Translations under genes and position numbers: made by a program
Part shown: in pieces, positions 1 through 9,700 of the stretch
Position numbering within the stretch: the stretch's first letter is position 1
Layout: each line of letters opens with the position of its first letter
From: an uncultured Eubacteriales bacterium
GTDB taxonomy: Bacteria > Bacillota > Clostridia > Oscillospirales > Acutalibacteraceae
Direction: 5' to 3'
Length of the DNA stretch: 64,000 nucleotides
NCBI GenBank assembly: GCA_934561055.1
Contig: CAKTFN010000007.1
Coordinates: 1-64,000, forward strand
The notes under the pieces: model-generated
Databases searched by the model: none
What the model was told of the DNA's origin: nothing
Seen by the model: only the letters and a program-made list of their open reading frames with translations

Positions 1-62
1 ATGATCTGCTGGAACGAAAGACCTTTGATTCCTTCAAAGAAAGCCTTAATCTTGTCAAGCAT
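1..62 (-). CDS. Small amphipathic peptide, copy A (partial at window edge)
   Basis: The reading frame starts at 62 and leaves the window at base 1 after 20 full codons. A perfect AAGGAGG ribosome site sits at 71-77, eight bases before the ATG. The visible residues (MLDKIKAFFEGIKGLSFQQI) match the first 20 of the complete neighbour at 104-205 with a single E-to-G change. The two copies are therefore a recent tandem duplication, probably on one transcript, since 41 bases separate the stop of one from the ATG of the next. I do not recognise the family. The peptide has no signal sequence and is predicted by eye to form an amphipathic helix. Confidence 0.6.
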   Translation of the reverse strand, partial: MLDKIKAFFEGIKGLSFQQI

Positions 63-103
63 TGTAATTTCCTCCTTAATTAATATTTTATGAAATTGAA
101 AAC

Positions 104-205
104 TTATTTAATGAGCATGATGAAGTGTTCCTTAATGCGCTCGATGATCTGCTGGAACGAAAGACCCTTGATTTCTTCAAAGAAAGCCTTAATCTTGTCA
201 AGCAT
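104..205 (-). CDS. Small amphipathic peptide, copy B (33 residues)
   Basis: A complete 33-codon gene: AAGGAGG at 214-220, eight bases of spacing, ATG at 205 and TAA at 104-106. It begins MLDKIKAFFEEIKGLSFQQI and ends HFIMLIK. Charged residues (K, E, R) alternate with I, L and F in a pattern expected of an amphipathic helix, and no secretion signal or Cys is present. A clean promoter (257-285) drives it independently of the metallophosphoesterase at 425-1810, which lies upstream on the same strand. The function is unknown. Size, tandem duplication and lack of a leader would fit leaderless bacteriocin or PSM-like peptides, but a small membrane-binding partner of the neighbouring enzyme is equally possible. 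That it is a gene rests on the duplication, ribosome site and promoter together. Confidence 0.7.
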   Translation of the reverse strand: MLDKIKAFFEEIKGLSFQQIIERIKEHFIMLIK

Positions 206-256
206 TGTTATGTCCTCCTTAGCAATTTTTAATTCAGTCTTCTTAACTGCAGCTAA

Positions 257-285
257 AGATTAACATATTATGAACAATTTGTCAA
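257..285 (-). promoter_or_regulatory. Promoter of the tandem small-peptide genes
   Basis: Reading the minus strand, TTGACA (280-285) is followed by a 17-base spacer and TAATCT (257-262), with TG one base before the -10 (extended -10). The first peptide ATG lies about 50 bases downstream, so the peptides need not depend on readthrough from the inositol operon. Confidence 0.7.
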
Positions 286-424
286 GAGATTTTTTACATT
301 TTTTTAACTTTTAATAAAACTTAATAACATCTCACGACAAATCCCCTGTTTTCATCCGATTTTGCACTTAATTTATGAATGAATCATGACGCTCAACACT
401 GCCGCTTCGCCTTCTCTTCAAGGC

Positions 425-1810
425 TCAGTTATGAAAATCTTTGAACGGAAGGAAGGCGTTCGTGTTGTCGAACTCTCCCATATTATAAAGAAGGTCGGCA
501 AAAACGTCTTTAAGCTCAACCGGATTTCCGAAGTAATCCTTGAGCTTTATGAACTTCGGAACTCTTGAAAGGATTGCCATGAAGCTCTTGTATTCCGCCG
601 TGTCCGGGGTGTACCTTCTGATTCCCGAAAAAAGATTGACAACAAGGGCGAGGAAGAAGTCCTTGACCTTTACGTCCTTTACGAGCGGGTCGATTTTTGA
701 GGAAACGAAAAGCAGCTTTCCGAGCGAACCGAAGGTCAGATTATTGACAATCTTTCCGAGCGTTTTCAAAAGCGGTTCAAGCTTTTCAACCGTTTTTGCG
801 TCCATGCTGAAGCCGACCGCAAGAAGTTTGAAGTGCTCAATGTCGTTTTCCATTGAATCAAAAATATCCCTGAGCATGAAAAGGAAATGCTCCTTCATAT
901 ACTCCTCGGTCGTCATTCCCTTCATGTCCCAGTCAAAGGTTTTGAGGTTATGGGTTTTTACGTCGATTCCGTCTTCGGTAACCGTCATTTTTCTGTACGG
1001 TGCCGGATGGCCGACGATTGAACCGGTGTTGATATGATAAAGGCGGTTTCCTCTCGGCGTGTCGATATGCGTGATTGACTGCATATGCGTGTGGCCGGTG
1101 AAGCAATACTGAATTCCGAGGTCGGCAAACATCGGAGCAACGGTTTCGTAATCGCCGAGCATATCACGGTGGGAGAAAAGCGGATAAATAACTCCCGGCG
1201 GAAGCATCGGATGATGCGTTACGGCAATCACCTTTTCGCCGTCTGCGTTCGCTTCCTTAACCTGATTCTTAATCCATTCAATAAGCGTTTCGTCATAGCC
1301 GCAAAAGCCCTTTCCGTTTCCGTCATCATTGAGAAGAAGGAAACGCCAGCCGGGTACCATCTTGACAGCGTATGAATAAGACGGAACGTGCTCGGAAACG
1401 GCCTCGTTCCAGCCGAACTCGGCGTATACGTTGCGAAGCTCGTCACGGGGATATTCTTCAAGCTTGAACTCGCCGATTTCGGTATAGCCTCTTGCATTGT
1501 TGTCAAAATCATGCGTTGCAAAAGTGAGGAAAACCCGTTTTCCCGCTTCTTTAAGTTTTTTAAGCTTTTCAACAAGAAGGTCATGGCTGACCTTTTCGCC
1601 GTCGTAGGTGACGTCGCCGGAGATGATTACGATTTCGTTATCCTTGTCATCGGCAATCTCCTTGAATGCCGCATCAATGATTGCTCCGGATTCGGCAACG
1701 CATTTTTGATCCGTTTCACAGCGAAGCGCAAAGTACTTTCCGTACGAACCGATAACTTCGTTTGCATAATAGTGGAGGTCGGTTATCTGGTAAAAATTAA
1801 ACTTTTCCAT
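425..1810 (-). CDS. Cytoplasmic calcineurin-like metallophosphoesterase, last gene of the inositol operon
   Basis: The 461-residue product carries the calcineurin-type phosphoesterase motifs: DLHYY near the N-terminus, GDVTYDG, THHPM and GHTHMQS. The usual GNHD block reads ATHD, so the Asn that normally binds metal is replaced by Thr. There is no signal peptide, so the enzyme should be cytoplasmic. I chose the ATG at 1810 because GGAAG precedes it; the frame is open to a TTG at 1828. It begins 23 bases after the iolE stop on the same strand and is probably the last gene of iolG-B-D-E. That context suggests a phosphorylated inositol or sugar intermediate as substrate, but nothing in the sequence proves this. 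The C-terminal 200 residues are not a domain I recognise. Confidence 0.8.
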   Translation of the reverse strand: MEKFNFYQITDLHYYANEVIGSYGKYFALRCETDQKCVAESGAIIDAAFKEIADDKDNEIVIISGDVTYDGEKVSHDLLVEKLKKLKEAGKRVFLTFATHDFDNNARGYTEIGEFKLEEYPRDELRNVYAEFGWNEAVSEHVPSYSYAVKMVPGWRFLLLNDDGNGKGFCGYDETLIEWIKNQVKEANADGEKVIAVTHHPMLPPGVIYPLFSHRDMLGDYETVAPMFADLGIQYCFTGHTHMQSITHIDTPRGNRLYHINTGSIVGHPAPYRKMTVTEDGIDVKTHNLKTFDWDMKGMTTEEYMKEHFLFMLRDIFDSMENDIEHFKLLAVGFSMDAKTVEKLEPLLKTLGKIVNNLTFGSLGKLLFVSSKIDPLVKDVKVKDFFLALVVNLFSGIRRYTPDTAEYKSFMAILSRVPKFIKLKDYFGNPVELKDVFADLLYNMGEFDNTNAFLPFKDFHN

Positions 1811-1833
1811 TGGCGAACTTCCTTTCAAATATA

Positions 1834-2727
1834 TTAAAGACCGGTCTTTTCTCTGATATAATTCCTTGCAAGAACGGCATATTCAAACGGGTTTGCCTTC
1901 GCCGGATCCTGCTCCGCTTCAACAACAACCCAGCCTTCGTAGTCGGCTTCGGCAAGAATGTCAAAAACGGGGGTGAAGTCGAAGTCTCCGTCGCCGGGAA
2001 CGGTGAACGAACCCGCACGAACGCAGTCAAGGAAGCTGTAGCCCCTTTTCTTCGCTTCGTCAATCACGTTTTGGCGGATGCTCTTGAGATGAACGTGCTT
2101 AACACGGTGAACATACTTTTTGAGTACGGCAACCGCATCTTCGCCGCTGAAGGCAAGATGGCCGGTGTCGAAAAGAAGATAAACAAGGTCGGGGTCGGTG
2201 ATTTCCATGAGCCTGTCGATTTCTTCGGTGGTCTGAACGCCCGTTCCCATGTGGTGATGAACGGTGAAATACATTCCCTTTTCCTTTGCAAGGCGTCCCA
2301 TCTCGTTAAAGCCCTTTGCAATAAGCGCCCACTGCTCGTCGGTATAGACAGGCTTTTCGCCGAAGATTGAAACGGGCTTTCCCTGAATGCTGTTTCCCTG
2401 CTCGGAAGCGCCGATAACCTTTGCGCCGAGTGCGTGAAGAAAATCTCTGTGTTTGATGAAGGCTTCAATCGTTGCGTCATAACCTTCGGAAAGAAGGAGC
2501 GAGGAGAACCATGCGTTGCAGATTCTCATTCCTCTGACGTCAAGCTTATGCTTGAGGGTTTCAACGTCCTTCGGATACTTATTTCCGATTTCGCTTCCGG
2601 TGAAGCCGGCAAGAGCCATTTCGCTGACGCACTGTTCAAAAGTATTTTCCGCACCGAGGTCGGGAAGGTCGTCGTTCGTCCAGGCAATCGGGGCAATTGC
2701 AAGCTGAACCTTTTCTTTGTTAAGCAT
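1834..2727 (-). CDS. iolE: myo-Inosose-2 dehydratase
   Basis: IolE removes water from scyllo-inosose (2-keto-myo-inositol) to give 3D-3,5/4-trihydroxycyclohexane-1,2-dione, the second step of inositol breakdown in the cytoplasm. The 297-residue protein has the xylose-isomerase-like TIM barrel pattern and family blocks: LAIAPIAWTNDDLPDLG at the start, TVHHHMGTGVQT, LLFDTGHLAFSGEDA, HVHLKS and VPGDGDFDF. The Glu, Asp and His residues expected to bind the metal are present. The ATG at 2727 has AGGAG at 2734-2739; an upstream in-frame extension lacks a ribosome site. It follows iolD by 19 bases and is expected to take the IolG product and supply IolD. Confidence 0.93.
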   Translation of the reverse strand: MLNKEKVQLAIAPIAWTNDDLPDLGAENTFEQCVSEMALAGFTGSEIGNKYPKDVETLKHKLDVRGMRICNAWFSSLLLSEGYDATIEAFIKHRDFLHALGAKVIGASEQGNSIQGKPVSIFGEKPVYTDEQWALIAKGFNEMGRLAKEKGMYFTVHHHMGTGVQTTEEIDRLMEITDPDLVYLLFDTGHLAFSGEDAVAVLKKYVHRVKHVHLKSIRQNVIDEAKKRGYSFLDCVRAGSFTVPGDGDFDFTPVFDILAEADYEGWVVVEAEQDPAKANPFEYAVLARNYIREKTGL

Positions 2728-2746
2728 TGTTATTTCTCCTTTTTTA

Positions 2747-4588
2747 TTAATAAAGTCTTGCTTTTGCAATGTTTTCTTTCATGTCCTCATATGCCCTTTG
2801 AACGGTCTCGCTCGTTGAAACCTCGGCAACGCCGACTCTCCACCACGAATCATAGCCGTCCGACATGGACTTATGGGCAACCTTAATATCGAAAAGGCAG
2901 GGAACGGACTGCTTTTTTGAATCCTCAAGGGCGGCGTAAAGCTCCTTTTCGTTTGAAACACGGTACGCCTTGCAGCCGTAGCCTTCTGCGATTTTTGCGT
3001 AATCGGTGACGATAACCTCACCGTCAAGGCCGGTTTTGGTTCTTCTTGTGAAGCGGGTTCCGAAGGTTTCGGTTCCCTGATTGTTCTGAAGGTTTTCAAT
3101 GCAGCCCCAGCCGCTGTTGTCAAAGAGCATGACATTGATTTTTGCCTTCTCCTGAACGGCGGTGTAAAGCTCGCTGTGAAGCATCAGGAACGAGCCGTCG
3201 CCGACCATTGTGTAAACCTCCCTTTCGGGGCAGGCAAGCTTTGCGCCGAGTGCGCCGCAAATTTCGTATCCCATGCAGGAAAAGCCGTATTCAACGTGAT
3301 AGGTATACTCGCCCTTCGACTTCCAAAGCCTTTGCATACAGCCGGGAAGCGAACCGGATGAGCCGATTGCGATTGCGTCGTTTTCAACGCATTCGTTGAT
3401 GATTCCGAGAGCACGGGTCTGCGAAAAGCCGTTTTCAAGCTTTACGCTGTAACAACGGTCAATCTCCTCAAAGAAATCCGCTTGGGCTTTTTTGTATTCG
3501 TCCGTCCATTCGGATTTATAGCCGTCAAGCTTTGCGGAAATTTTTTCAAGCGACTTTTTTGCGTCGGCAATAACGGCAACGCTGTCCATTTTGAAAGCGT
3601 CGAAGGCGCAAACATTGATTGAAAGCATTTTTACGTTCGGATTCTGGAAGCCCCATTTTGAGCAGGTTGTGAAATCGGTGAGCCTTGTTCCGACGGCAAT
3701 GACGAGATCCGTCTGCTTTGCGATTGCGTTTGCCGCTCCCGTTCCGGTAACACCGCAACCGCCCATGTTGAGCGGATGGTTCCACGGAATCTGACCTTTG
3801 CCGGCCTGGGTTTCGCCTATCGGGATATTGAACTTTTCGGCGAATGCGAGAGCCGATTTAAAGCTTTCGCTGTAAGTTACGCCTCCGCCGACAATCATCA
3901 TCGGCTTTTTTGCGTTTCTTATCATTTCGGCGGCAGCGTCGGTTTCACGCTCGGATGGAATCCTTCTGTCCATATACCAAACACGTTTTTGAAGGAAGTG
4001 GTCGGGATAATCAAACGCTTCGGCCTCAACGTCCTGCGGCATTGCGATGCAGACCGCGCCGGTATCGGCAGGGTCCGTGAGAACACGCATTGCGTTGATG
4101 CAGGCGGTCATGAGCTGTTCGGGACGGTTGATTCTGTCCCAATATTTGCAAACGGGCTTGAATGCGTCGTTTGACGTTATCGCAACGGAGGAGGGCTGCT
4201 CAATCTGCTGAAGAACGGGATCCGGCTGACGGCAGGCAAAGGTATCGCCGGGAAGAACAAGAAGCGGAATTCTGTTCGCCGTTGCCGTTCCGCAGGCGGT
4301 GACCATGTTGAGTGCGCCGGGGCCGATTGAGGAAGTGCAGGCGATTATCTCACGTCTTTTTTTCTGCTTTGCAAAAGCGATTGCGGCGTGAGCCATGCCC
4401 TGTTCGTTATGTCCCTGATAATATGTGAGCGAGTGTCCGCCCTGTTCGAGCGCCTGTCCGATTCCGACAACGCAGCCGTGGCCGAAAATTCCGAAAACAC
4501 CCTTGACGAACTTTGTTTCCTTTCCGTCGAAGGAGACATACTGATTATCAAGAAATTTTACCAGCGCCTGAGCCATTGTAAGTTTCAT
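2747..4588 (-). CDS. iolD: 3D-(3,5/4)-trihydroxycyclohexane-1,2-dione hydrolase (TPP-dependent)
   Basis: IolD opens the cyclohexane dione ring with thiamine pyrophosphate, giving 5-deoxy-glucuronate. The 613-residue length is normal for the family. The N-terminal PYR domain contains the TPP-activating glutamate in YYQGHNEQGMAHAA. A central domain has the GGGVTYS loop, and the C-terminal PP domain has the metal and diphosphate motif GDGSFLMLHSEL followed about 20 residues later by DNSGWG. The gene starts four bases after the iolB stop, so translation of the two is probably coupled, and the GGGGAA ribosome site overlaps the end of iolB. Assignment is strong because iolE, iolB and iolG flank it. 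Confidence 0.95.
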   Translation of the reverse strand: MKLTMAQALVKFLDNQYVSFDGKETKFVKGVFGIFGHGCVVGIGQALEQGGHSLTYYQGHNEQGMAHAAIAFAKQKKRREIIACTSSIGPGALNMVTACGTATANRIPLLVLPGDTFACRQPDPVLQQIEQPSSVAITSNDAFKPVCKYWDRINRPEQLMTACINAMRVLTDPADTGAVCIAMPQDVEAEAFDYPDHFLQKRVWYMDRRIPSERETDAAAEMIRNAKKPMMIVGGGVTYSESFKSALAFAEKFNIPIGETQAGKGQIPWNHPLNMGGCGVTGTGAANAIAKQTDLVIAVGTRLTDFTTCSKWGFQNPNVKMLSINVCAFDAFKMDSVAVIADAKKSLEKISAKLDGYKSEWTDEYKKAQADFFEEIDRCYSVKLENGFSQTRALGIINECVENDAIAIGSSGSLPGCMQRLWKSKGEYTYHVEYGFSCMGYEICGALGAKLACPEREVYTMVGDGSFLMLHSELYTAVQEKAKINVMLFDNSGWGCIENLQNNQGTETFGTRFTRRTKTGLDGEVIVTDYAKIAEGYGCKAYRVSNEKELYAALEDSKKQSVPCLFDIKVAHKSMSDGYDSWWRVGVAEVSTSETVQRAYEDMKENIAKARLY

Positions 4589-4592
4589 TCGA

Positions 4593-5396
4593 TTATTCCC
4601 CTTTCTGCGGCGGCCACATTTTCTTTTCGTTTTCCGGGTCGGTTACCCAGCGGTGCTCCGGAATGAAGTACGGCGTGATATACGGATTTTTGTCAAGGTG
4701 GCGGATTACCCAAAGGTACCACATTGCATAGCCCGGAGCGGTCGTTTGAGGATGAGTCTCCTCATTAACGATGAAAACGGTTGAGTTGTTGTGGGTTTTA
4801 TATACGGTTTCGTCAAGTTCGGCAAAGCCGTATCCGTTTTCGGGATTGAATTTGTAATAATAAATTTCCGGCTGAGGATGATTGTGAGGAGGATAGCTGC
4901 TCCATTTTCCGGGGAAGCCGATGACCTCTCCGAGAACAAGATTTGAGTAAGGCGCGTTTGAGTAATCAAAAACGGTTCTTACGATTCTTGTTGAAGCCTC
5001 ACGCATTGTTCCCTGCCCTCTGTTTTCGCTCGCACATTCTTCGGGGGTGTAAAGCTTTGAGGGGAAGGTTTTTTCGTTGTCGGTTCTGTGAACGCACCAT
5101 TCGCTTTCGCCGAGAGCGGTGATTGTGACCTTCACGTCGTTCGGAACATGAATGACCCACGGCTCAAAGTCAAAGCAGTTTTCACGCTCGATGACGGCTT
5201 CCTTTCCGTCAAAGGAGACTTTCGCCTTTCCGTTCACGAGAAGATATGCACGTTCAAGATGCTGTTCTTCGCTGAAAACGTCGCCCTCTTTCATGCGAAG
5301 GATTCCGAAATCCATGAGCGAATGCTGCTCTTTGTTATCCATTGTTGCTATTGCGGTATATCCGTAAGGAAATTCCTTCGGTCCTCTGATATGCAT
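4593..5396 (-). CDS. iolB: 5-Deoxy-glucuronate isomerase
   Basis: IolB isomerises 5-deoxy-D-glucuronate to 2-deoxy-5-keto-gluconate. The 267-residue product is a double cupin. The second cupin shows the metal-binding pattern YPPHNHPQPEIYYY and later a His in EETHPQTTAPGYAMWYLW; the C-terminus reads FIPEHRWVTDP. I placed the start at 5396 (MHIRGPKEF) because GGAAAGG lies nine bases upstream. An in-frame ATG 20 codons earlier exists but would add residues the family lacks and has no clear ribosome site. It is the second gene of the operon, 121 bases after iolG. Confidence 0.92.
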   Translation of the reverse strand: MHIRGPKEFPYGYTAIATMDNKEQHSLMDFGILRMKEGDVFSEEQHLERAYLLVNGKAKVSFDGKEAVIERENCFDFEPWVIHVPNDVKVTITALGESEWCVHRTDNEKTFPSKLYTPEECASENRGQGTMREASTRIVRTVFDYSNAPYSNLVLGEVIGFPGKWSSYPPHNHPQPEIYYYKFNPENGYGFAELDETVYKTHNNSTVFIVNEETHPQTTAPGYAMWYLWVIRHLDKNPYITPYFIPEHRWVTDPENEKKMWPPQKGE

Positions 5397-5517
5397 AAGA
5401 TTCAACCTTTCCGACTGCAAAAAATCAATTTTTAAAACCGTTTCCGGCACAGTCATCCGGACACGGATAAAGCAGTGAACGCCGGCATCAGAAAAGACAC
5501 CGGCAGAACAGAAAAAA

Positions 5518-6531
5518 TTACATAATTTCAGAAAGTTTTACGGCTCTTCCCTCTTTGACCGATTTCTTTGCGGCAAGAGCGATGAGGATTGCGGCAAGGC
5601 CGTCTTCGCCCGTTGTCGGGGTCGGCTTGTCGTTCTGAACGGCGTCAACAAACTGAATCATTTCGTCACGGAAGGACTGCATGTATCTTTCAAGGAAGAA
5701 ATAAAGCGGCTTGTCGGTCATAACGCCGTCGGCGGTCATGAGGGTAACGTTGGTCGGGGTATCGTTTGCGGCAACGGCGGCGCCGAGCGAACCGAAGGCT
5801 TCAACTCTCTGGTCATAGCCGTATGCGGCACGGCGGGAGTTATCAATTACGCCGATTGCGCCGTTTTTGAATTTGAGAGAAACGATTGCGGTGTCAACGT
5901 CGCCGGCTTCGCCGATTGCGGGGTCAACAAGGCAGGTTGCGTTGACATAAACCTCCTCAACCTCGCTTCCGGCGATGAAGCACGCCATATCAAAATCATG
6001 GATAGTCATGTCAAGGAAGATTCCGCCCGAAACGGCCGCATACTCAGCCGAAGGCGGTTCGGGGTCACGGGAGGTGATTTTAACAAGCTCAAGCTTTCCG
6101 ATTTTGCCCTCGTTGATAAGCTCACGGATATGAGAGAAGTTATGGTCAAAACGGCGGTTGAAACCGACCTGAAGTTTTACACCGGCTTCTTTTACGGCTT
6201 TGATTACGGTAAGAACCTTTTGAGGAGTGAGGTCAACAGGCTTTTCGCAGAAGATATGCTTTCCGGCCTTTGCGGCTTCGATTGAAATGTCCGCGTGAGT
6301 GTCGGTTGACGAACAGACAAGGACGGCGTCGATTTCCGGGTCGGCGAGCATAGCTTTGTAATCGTCATAAATCTTTTCGATTCCGTACTCTGCGGCGAGA
6401 GCGGGAAGCGCATCTTTATAAACGTCAGTGATTCCGAGCACTTTTGCGCCGGGAACATTATATGTAATTGATTTCATGTGAACCTTGCCGATTCGTCCGG
6501 CACCGATGATTCCGATGTTTAACTGTTTCAT
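5518..6531 (-). CDS. iolG: Inositol 2-dehydrogenase (NAD-dependent)
   Basis: A Gfo/Idh/MocA-family oxidoreductase of 337 residues. The Rossmann motif GIIGAGRIGKVHMKS lies at the N-terminus, the conserved CEKP block near residue 95 contains the catalytic Lys, and GGIFLDMTIHDFDM carries the Asp and His of the sugar-binding site. The reaction is oxidation of myo-inositol to scyllo-inosose, which starts the pathway completed by the next three genes. The start at 6531 follows GGAGGAATTCC; the frame extends upstream without a better site. It is the first gene after the operon promoter at 6612-6641. Related Idh enzymes oxidise other polyols, so the inositol assignment rests partly on context. Confidence 0.9.
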   Translation of the reverse strand: MKQLNIGIIGAGRIGKVHMKSITYNVPGAKVLGITDVYKDALPALAAEYGIEKIYDDYKAMLADPEIDAVLVCSSTDTHADISIEAAKAGKHIFCEKPVDLTPQKVLTVIKAVKEAGVKLQVGFNRRFDHNFSHIRELINEGKIGKLELVKITSRDPEPPSAEYAAVSGGIFLDMTIHDFDMACFIAGSEVEEVYVNATCLVDPAIGEAGDVDTAIVSLKFKNGAIGVIDNSRRAAYGYDQRVEAFGSLGAAVAANDTPTNVTLMTADGVMTDKPLYFFLERYMQSFRDEMIQFVDAVQNDKPTPTTGEDGLAAILIALAAKKSVKEGRAVKLSEIM

Positions 6532-6611
6532 TATTGGAATTCCTCCGTTTAACAATAGTGTTGCGGCAGTCGTCAGAAAACGTTGTTTTGAGACCTGCTG
6601 CACTAATGTAG

Positions 6612-6641
6612 ATTATAGCACACAAAAGCGGGCGGTTTCAA
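6612..6641 (-). promoter_or_regulatory. Promoter of the iolGBDE operon
   Basis: On the minus strand TTGAAA (6636-6641), an 18-base spacer and TATAAT (6612-6617) with a TGC extended -10. The -35 lies inside the inverted repeat at 6630-6654 that appears to end lacZ transcription, so the two units overlap physically. No catabolite-response or repressor operator could be identified with confidence. Confidence 0.65.
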
Positions 6642-6654
6642 GAAGAAACCGCCC
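6630..6654 (-). terminator. Probable terminator of the beta-galactosidase gene
   Basis: A perfect 10-bp GC-rich stem (GGGCGGTTTC / GAAACCGCCC) with a five-base loop, followed on the minus strand by GCTTTTGTG, a weak U-tract. It lies about 55 bases after the beta-galactosidase stop. Confidence 0.6.
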
Positions 6655-6709
6655 GTCCGCTGTTATAAATTAACGTCTCATTTTTGTGCAAATAGCCAAT
6701 AATTTCCGA

Positions 6710-9700
6710 TTATTTGATCGGGCAAAGATAAAAACTGAATTCAAGCTCGTCTTTAATCGAAAGGTCATACGCAGGCAAAACTCCGGGGCCGCAGCTTGCC
6801 GTTCCCGTTCCGAGAACAAAGCCGTCAATGTTCAGGAAAACCTTGTTTTCGTTTTTAAGGTTTTCAATGTGCTTCGCCGCACGCAGCGACTTGTCGGAAT
6901 ACGGCTTTACGGTGAAGGTGAACGGAGCTTTTCTGTTTTCGATTCTCAGTCCCCTGCCCTCATCGTCGGTCAGCTCAAGGAAGCGGGTTTTCATGTGCAT
7001 TCCGTTTTCCTGCGGCTTGATGTAATATTCAAACATTTCTCCGACGGTGGATTCATAGACGCCCATGAACGACTGGGCGCAGAAATCGGGAAGGTTTTCA
7101 AGCTCGCCGAGTCCGTAATATTTTACGTTTGAAAGCGACTTGTCAAGGTCAAGGCTGACTCCGAAGCGTGCAAGCGAAAGCTTTTTGAGCGAAGCCGGGA
7201 ACGGACGCTCGATTTCGGCTTTGACTGCGATTGTTCCGTCCGGATGAATGTTATATTTAAGCTCAAATTCAAAAACTTTCTTTCCGGCGAATTCAAGGTT
7301 TGCCTCGGTTTTAAGTTTGATAACGCCTTTTTCGTTTTTGATTGAAACAAGCTTTGAGGAAGCAATGCGGAGTTTATCCAAGCCGTTTTTGCGCCAGATT
7401 TTTCCTTTTTGAACGTCGTTGTCAAGTTCTGCTCGGTATAAATTCGGAACAAAGCCGAAATTATCCGAAAGAAGTTCCTTTGAACCGATTTTGTAACTGA
7501 AAAATACGCCGGTCTTTTTGTCGAAGGCAGCCGTTCCGCCTTCAAAAGCAACAATGACGCTGTCCCCTTTTTTGGTATATGCGGCCGCACCGGAAGACGC
7601 AATTTCGGGCTTTTTGATTTTTTCAAAAATCGTGAGCTGCTCTTTCGCAACAAGAGCGCCGTTTTTATGGCGGTAGTAAAAATTGATATACCAGTCGTGT
7701 TCCCCGTCGGTCATTTTATGGGCAAGAACAATGCTCTTTGAAGCCATCGGCTCAATGTCAAGCGAGAGCGAACCGGTTTCAAAAACAGCTCCGTCGCAGA
7801 GAAGTTCATAAGTCACGTCATAAACCGAAGCGTTGAGGAAGCGGTTGGTGTTCGTGAAGCAGTACAGGTTGTCGCTGAGTCTTTCGCATCTTATCGGGCG
7901 GTAAACCGCCTTCATTTCATATGCGCCGGTATGCGGCCTTCTGTCCGGGAAGAAAAGGCCGTCAACGCAGAAGTTTCCGTCGTGGTATTTTTCGCCGTGG
8001 TCGCCGCCGTAGGTGTATTTATACTTTGCGCCGGGGTCGTAAACGCTGTGATCCGCCCACTCCCAAATGCAGCCGCCCGTAAGCTGATCGTTGTCATAAA
8101 TCAGATTCCAGTAATCCTCAAGTCCGCCGGGACCGAGACCCATTGCGTGACAGTATTCGCAAAGGAAATACGGCTTGTTTTTATACCTCGCACCGAGAGC
8201 GTGCTTTGCGATTCTTTCAATGTTCGCCGGGCTTTGGTACATCTCCGAAATCACGTCATAAGAGCCTCTCGGCGTTCTGATTGCCGCTTCGTAATGAACG
8301 GGAATCGTTGAGCGTTCTTTCAAAAGTTCATAGCATTTATCCTGATTTTTCCAGCCGCCGGACTCGTTTCCGAGGCTCCACATTGTGATTGACGGATGAT
8401 TCTTGTCACGTTCAAACATACGAAGAACCCTGTCTTCAAAACGGGGAAGCCACTTTTTGTCGTTGCTGATGATATTCGGCTTGAGGGTCGGTTTAAGCTC
8501 CTGATTGAACTGCGTTCCGTGGGTTTCAATATCCGCCTCGTCAATGACATAAAGGCCGTATTCGTCGCAAAGATAAAGGAACATCGGGTCGGGAGGATAG
8601 TGAGAGGTTCTGACTGCGTTGACGTTGAACTCCTTCATGAGTTTGATGTCCTTGAGCATATCCTCACCGGTCATAACGTAGCCGGTTTTTTCGTTCGTGT
8701 CGTGATGGTTGACGCCTTTGAATTTGATCGGCGCACCGTTGAAAATGAAAAGCTCGTTTTCAATAGTAACCGTTTTGAAGCCGATTTTTTCACGGACGGT
8801 CATCGAAGGCTGATTTTTGCTTTTAAGGGTAACAAAAAGGTCATAAAGCTCCGGTTTTTCGGCGTTCCATTCAAGAACGTCAAGGTTCGCAAAAAAGAAC
8901 GATGAGGTGTCCCCTGCGCTGTGGGTCTGAGAACCGAGAATTTTTCCGTCCTTTTGAATTTCCGCCTCAAGAACGGCGTTGCCCTTAGGTCCTTCGAGCG
9001 AAACCGAAACCTCAAGCTCATACCTTCCGTCCGGCTGCTTTTCGCTTTTTGCGCGGTAATCACGGATGAAGCAGTCGGGATATTCGGTAACATAAACGTC
9101 ACGGAAGATTCCGTTTTCTCTGAACATATCCTGACATTCAAGGTAAGTTCCGTTTGACCATTTCGTCACGATTGCAAGAAGCTCGTTTTCACCCTCTTTG
9201 ACCGCTTTGTCAATGCAGAATTCGGCCATGTTGTGACTGCATTCGCTGTATCCGATGAAAACGCCGTTGACGTAAAGAGTGAGCGATGAGCAAACACCGA
9301 GGAAAGTCAGAACGGTATGCTTCGTTTCCTTTTTCAAATTGAATTTTTTCACATAAATTCCGGCGGACATTTCATCCGGAACATTCGGAATCGTTGTCGG
9401 AAATTCATATCTCGTGTTGATATAAACCGGGCTTTCATAGCCGGTTCTCTGCCACGTTGAGGGAACGCAAACGGTGTCAAAAGCAAAATTTTCCGTGTCA
9501 ATGTATGACGGAAGACGGGAGAGCTTTTCAAAGTACTTGAAACCCCAGTTGTCATCCGAAAGAACGGTCACCATGTCGCTTGAATAACGCTCGGAAAGAA
9601 CGCTTTGCTTTTCAAGGGCAGCTCTGTTTTCATAAGGAATGAAATAGCTGCGTCCGTCAAGCCTTCCGATTGAGAAAACATCGAAGTTGTTCGCTTCGAG

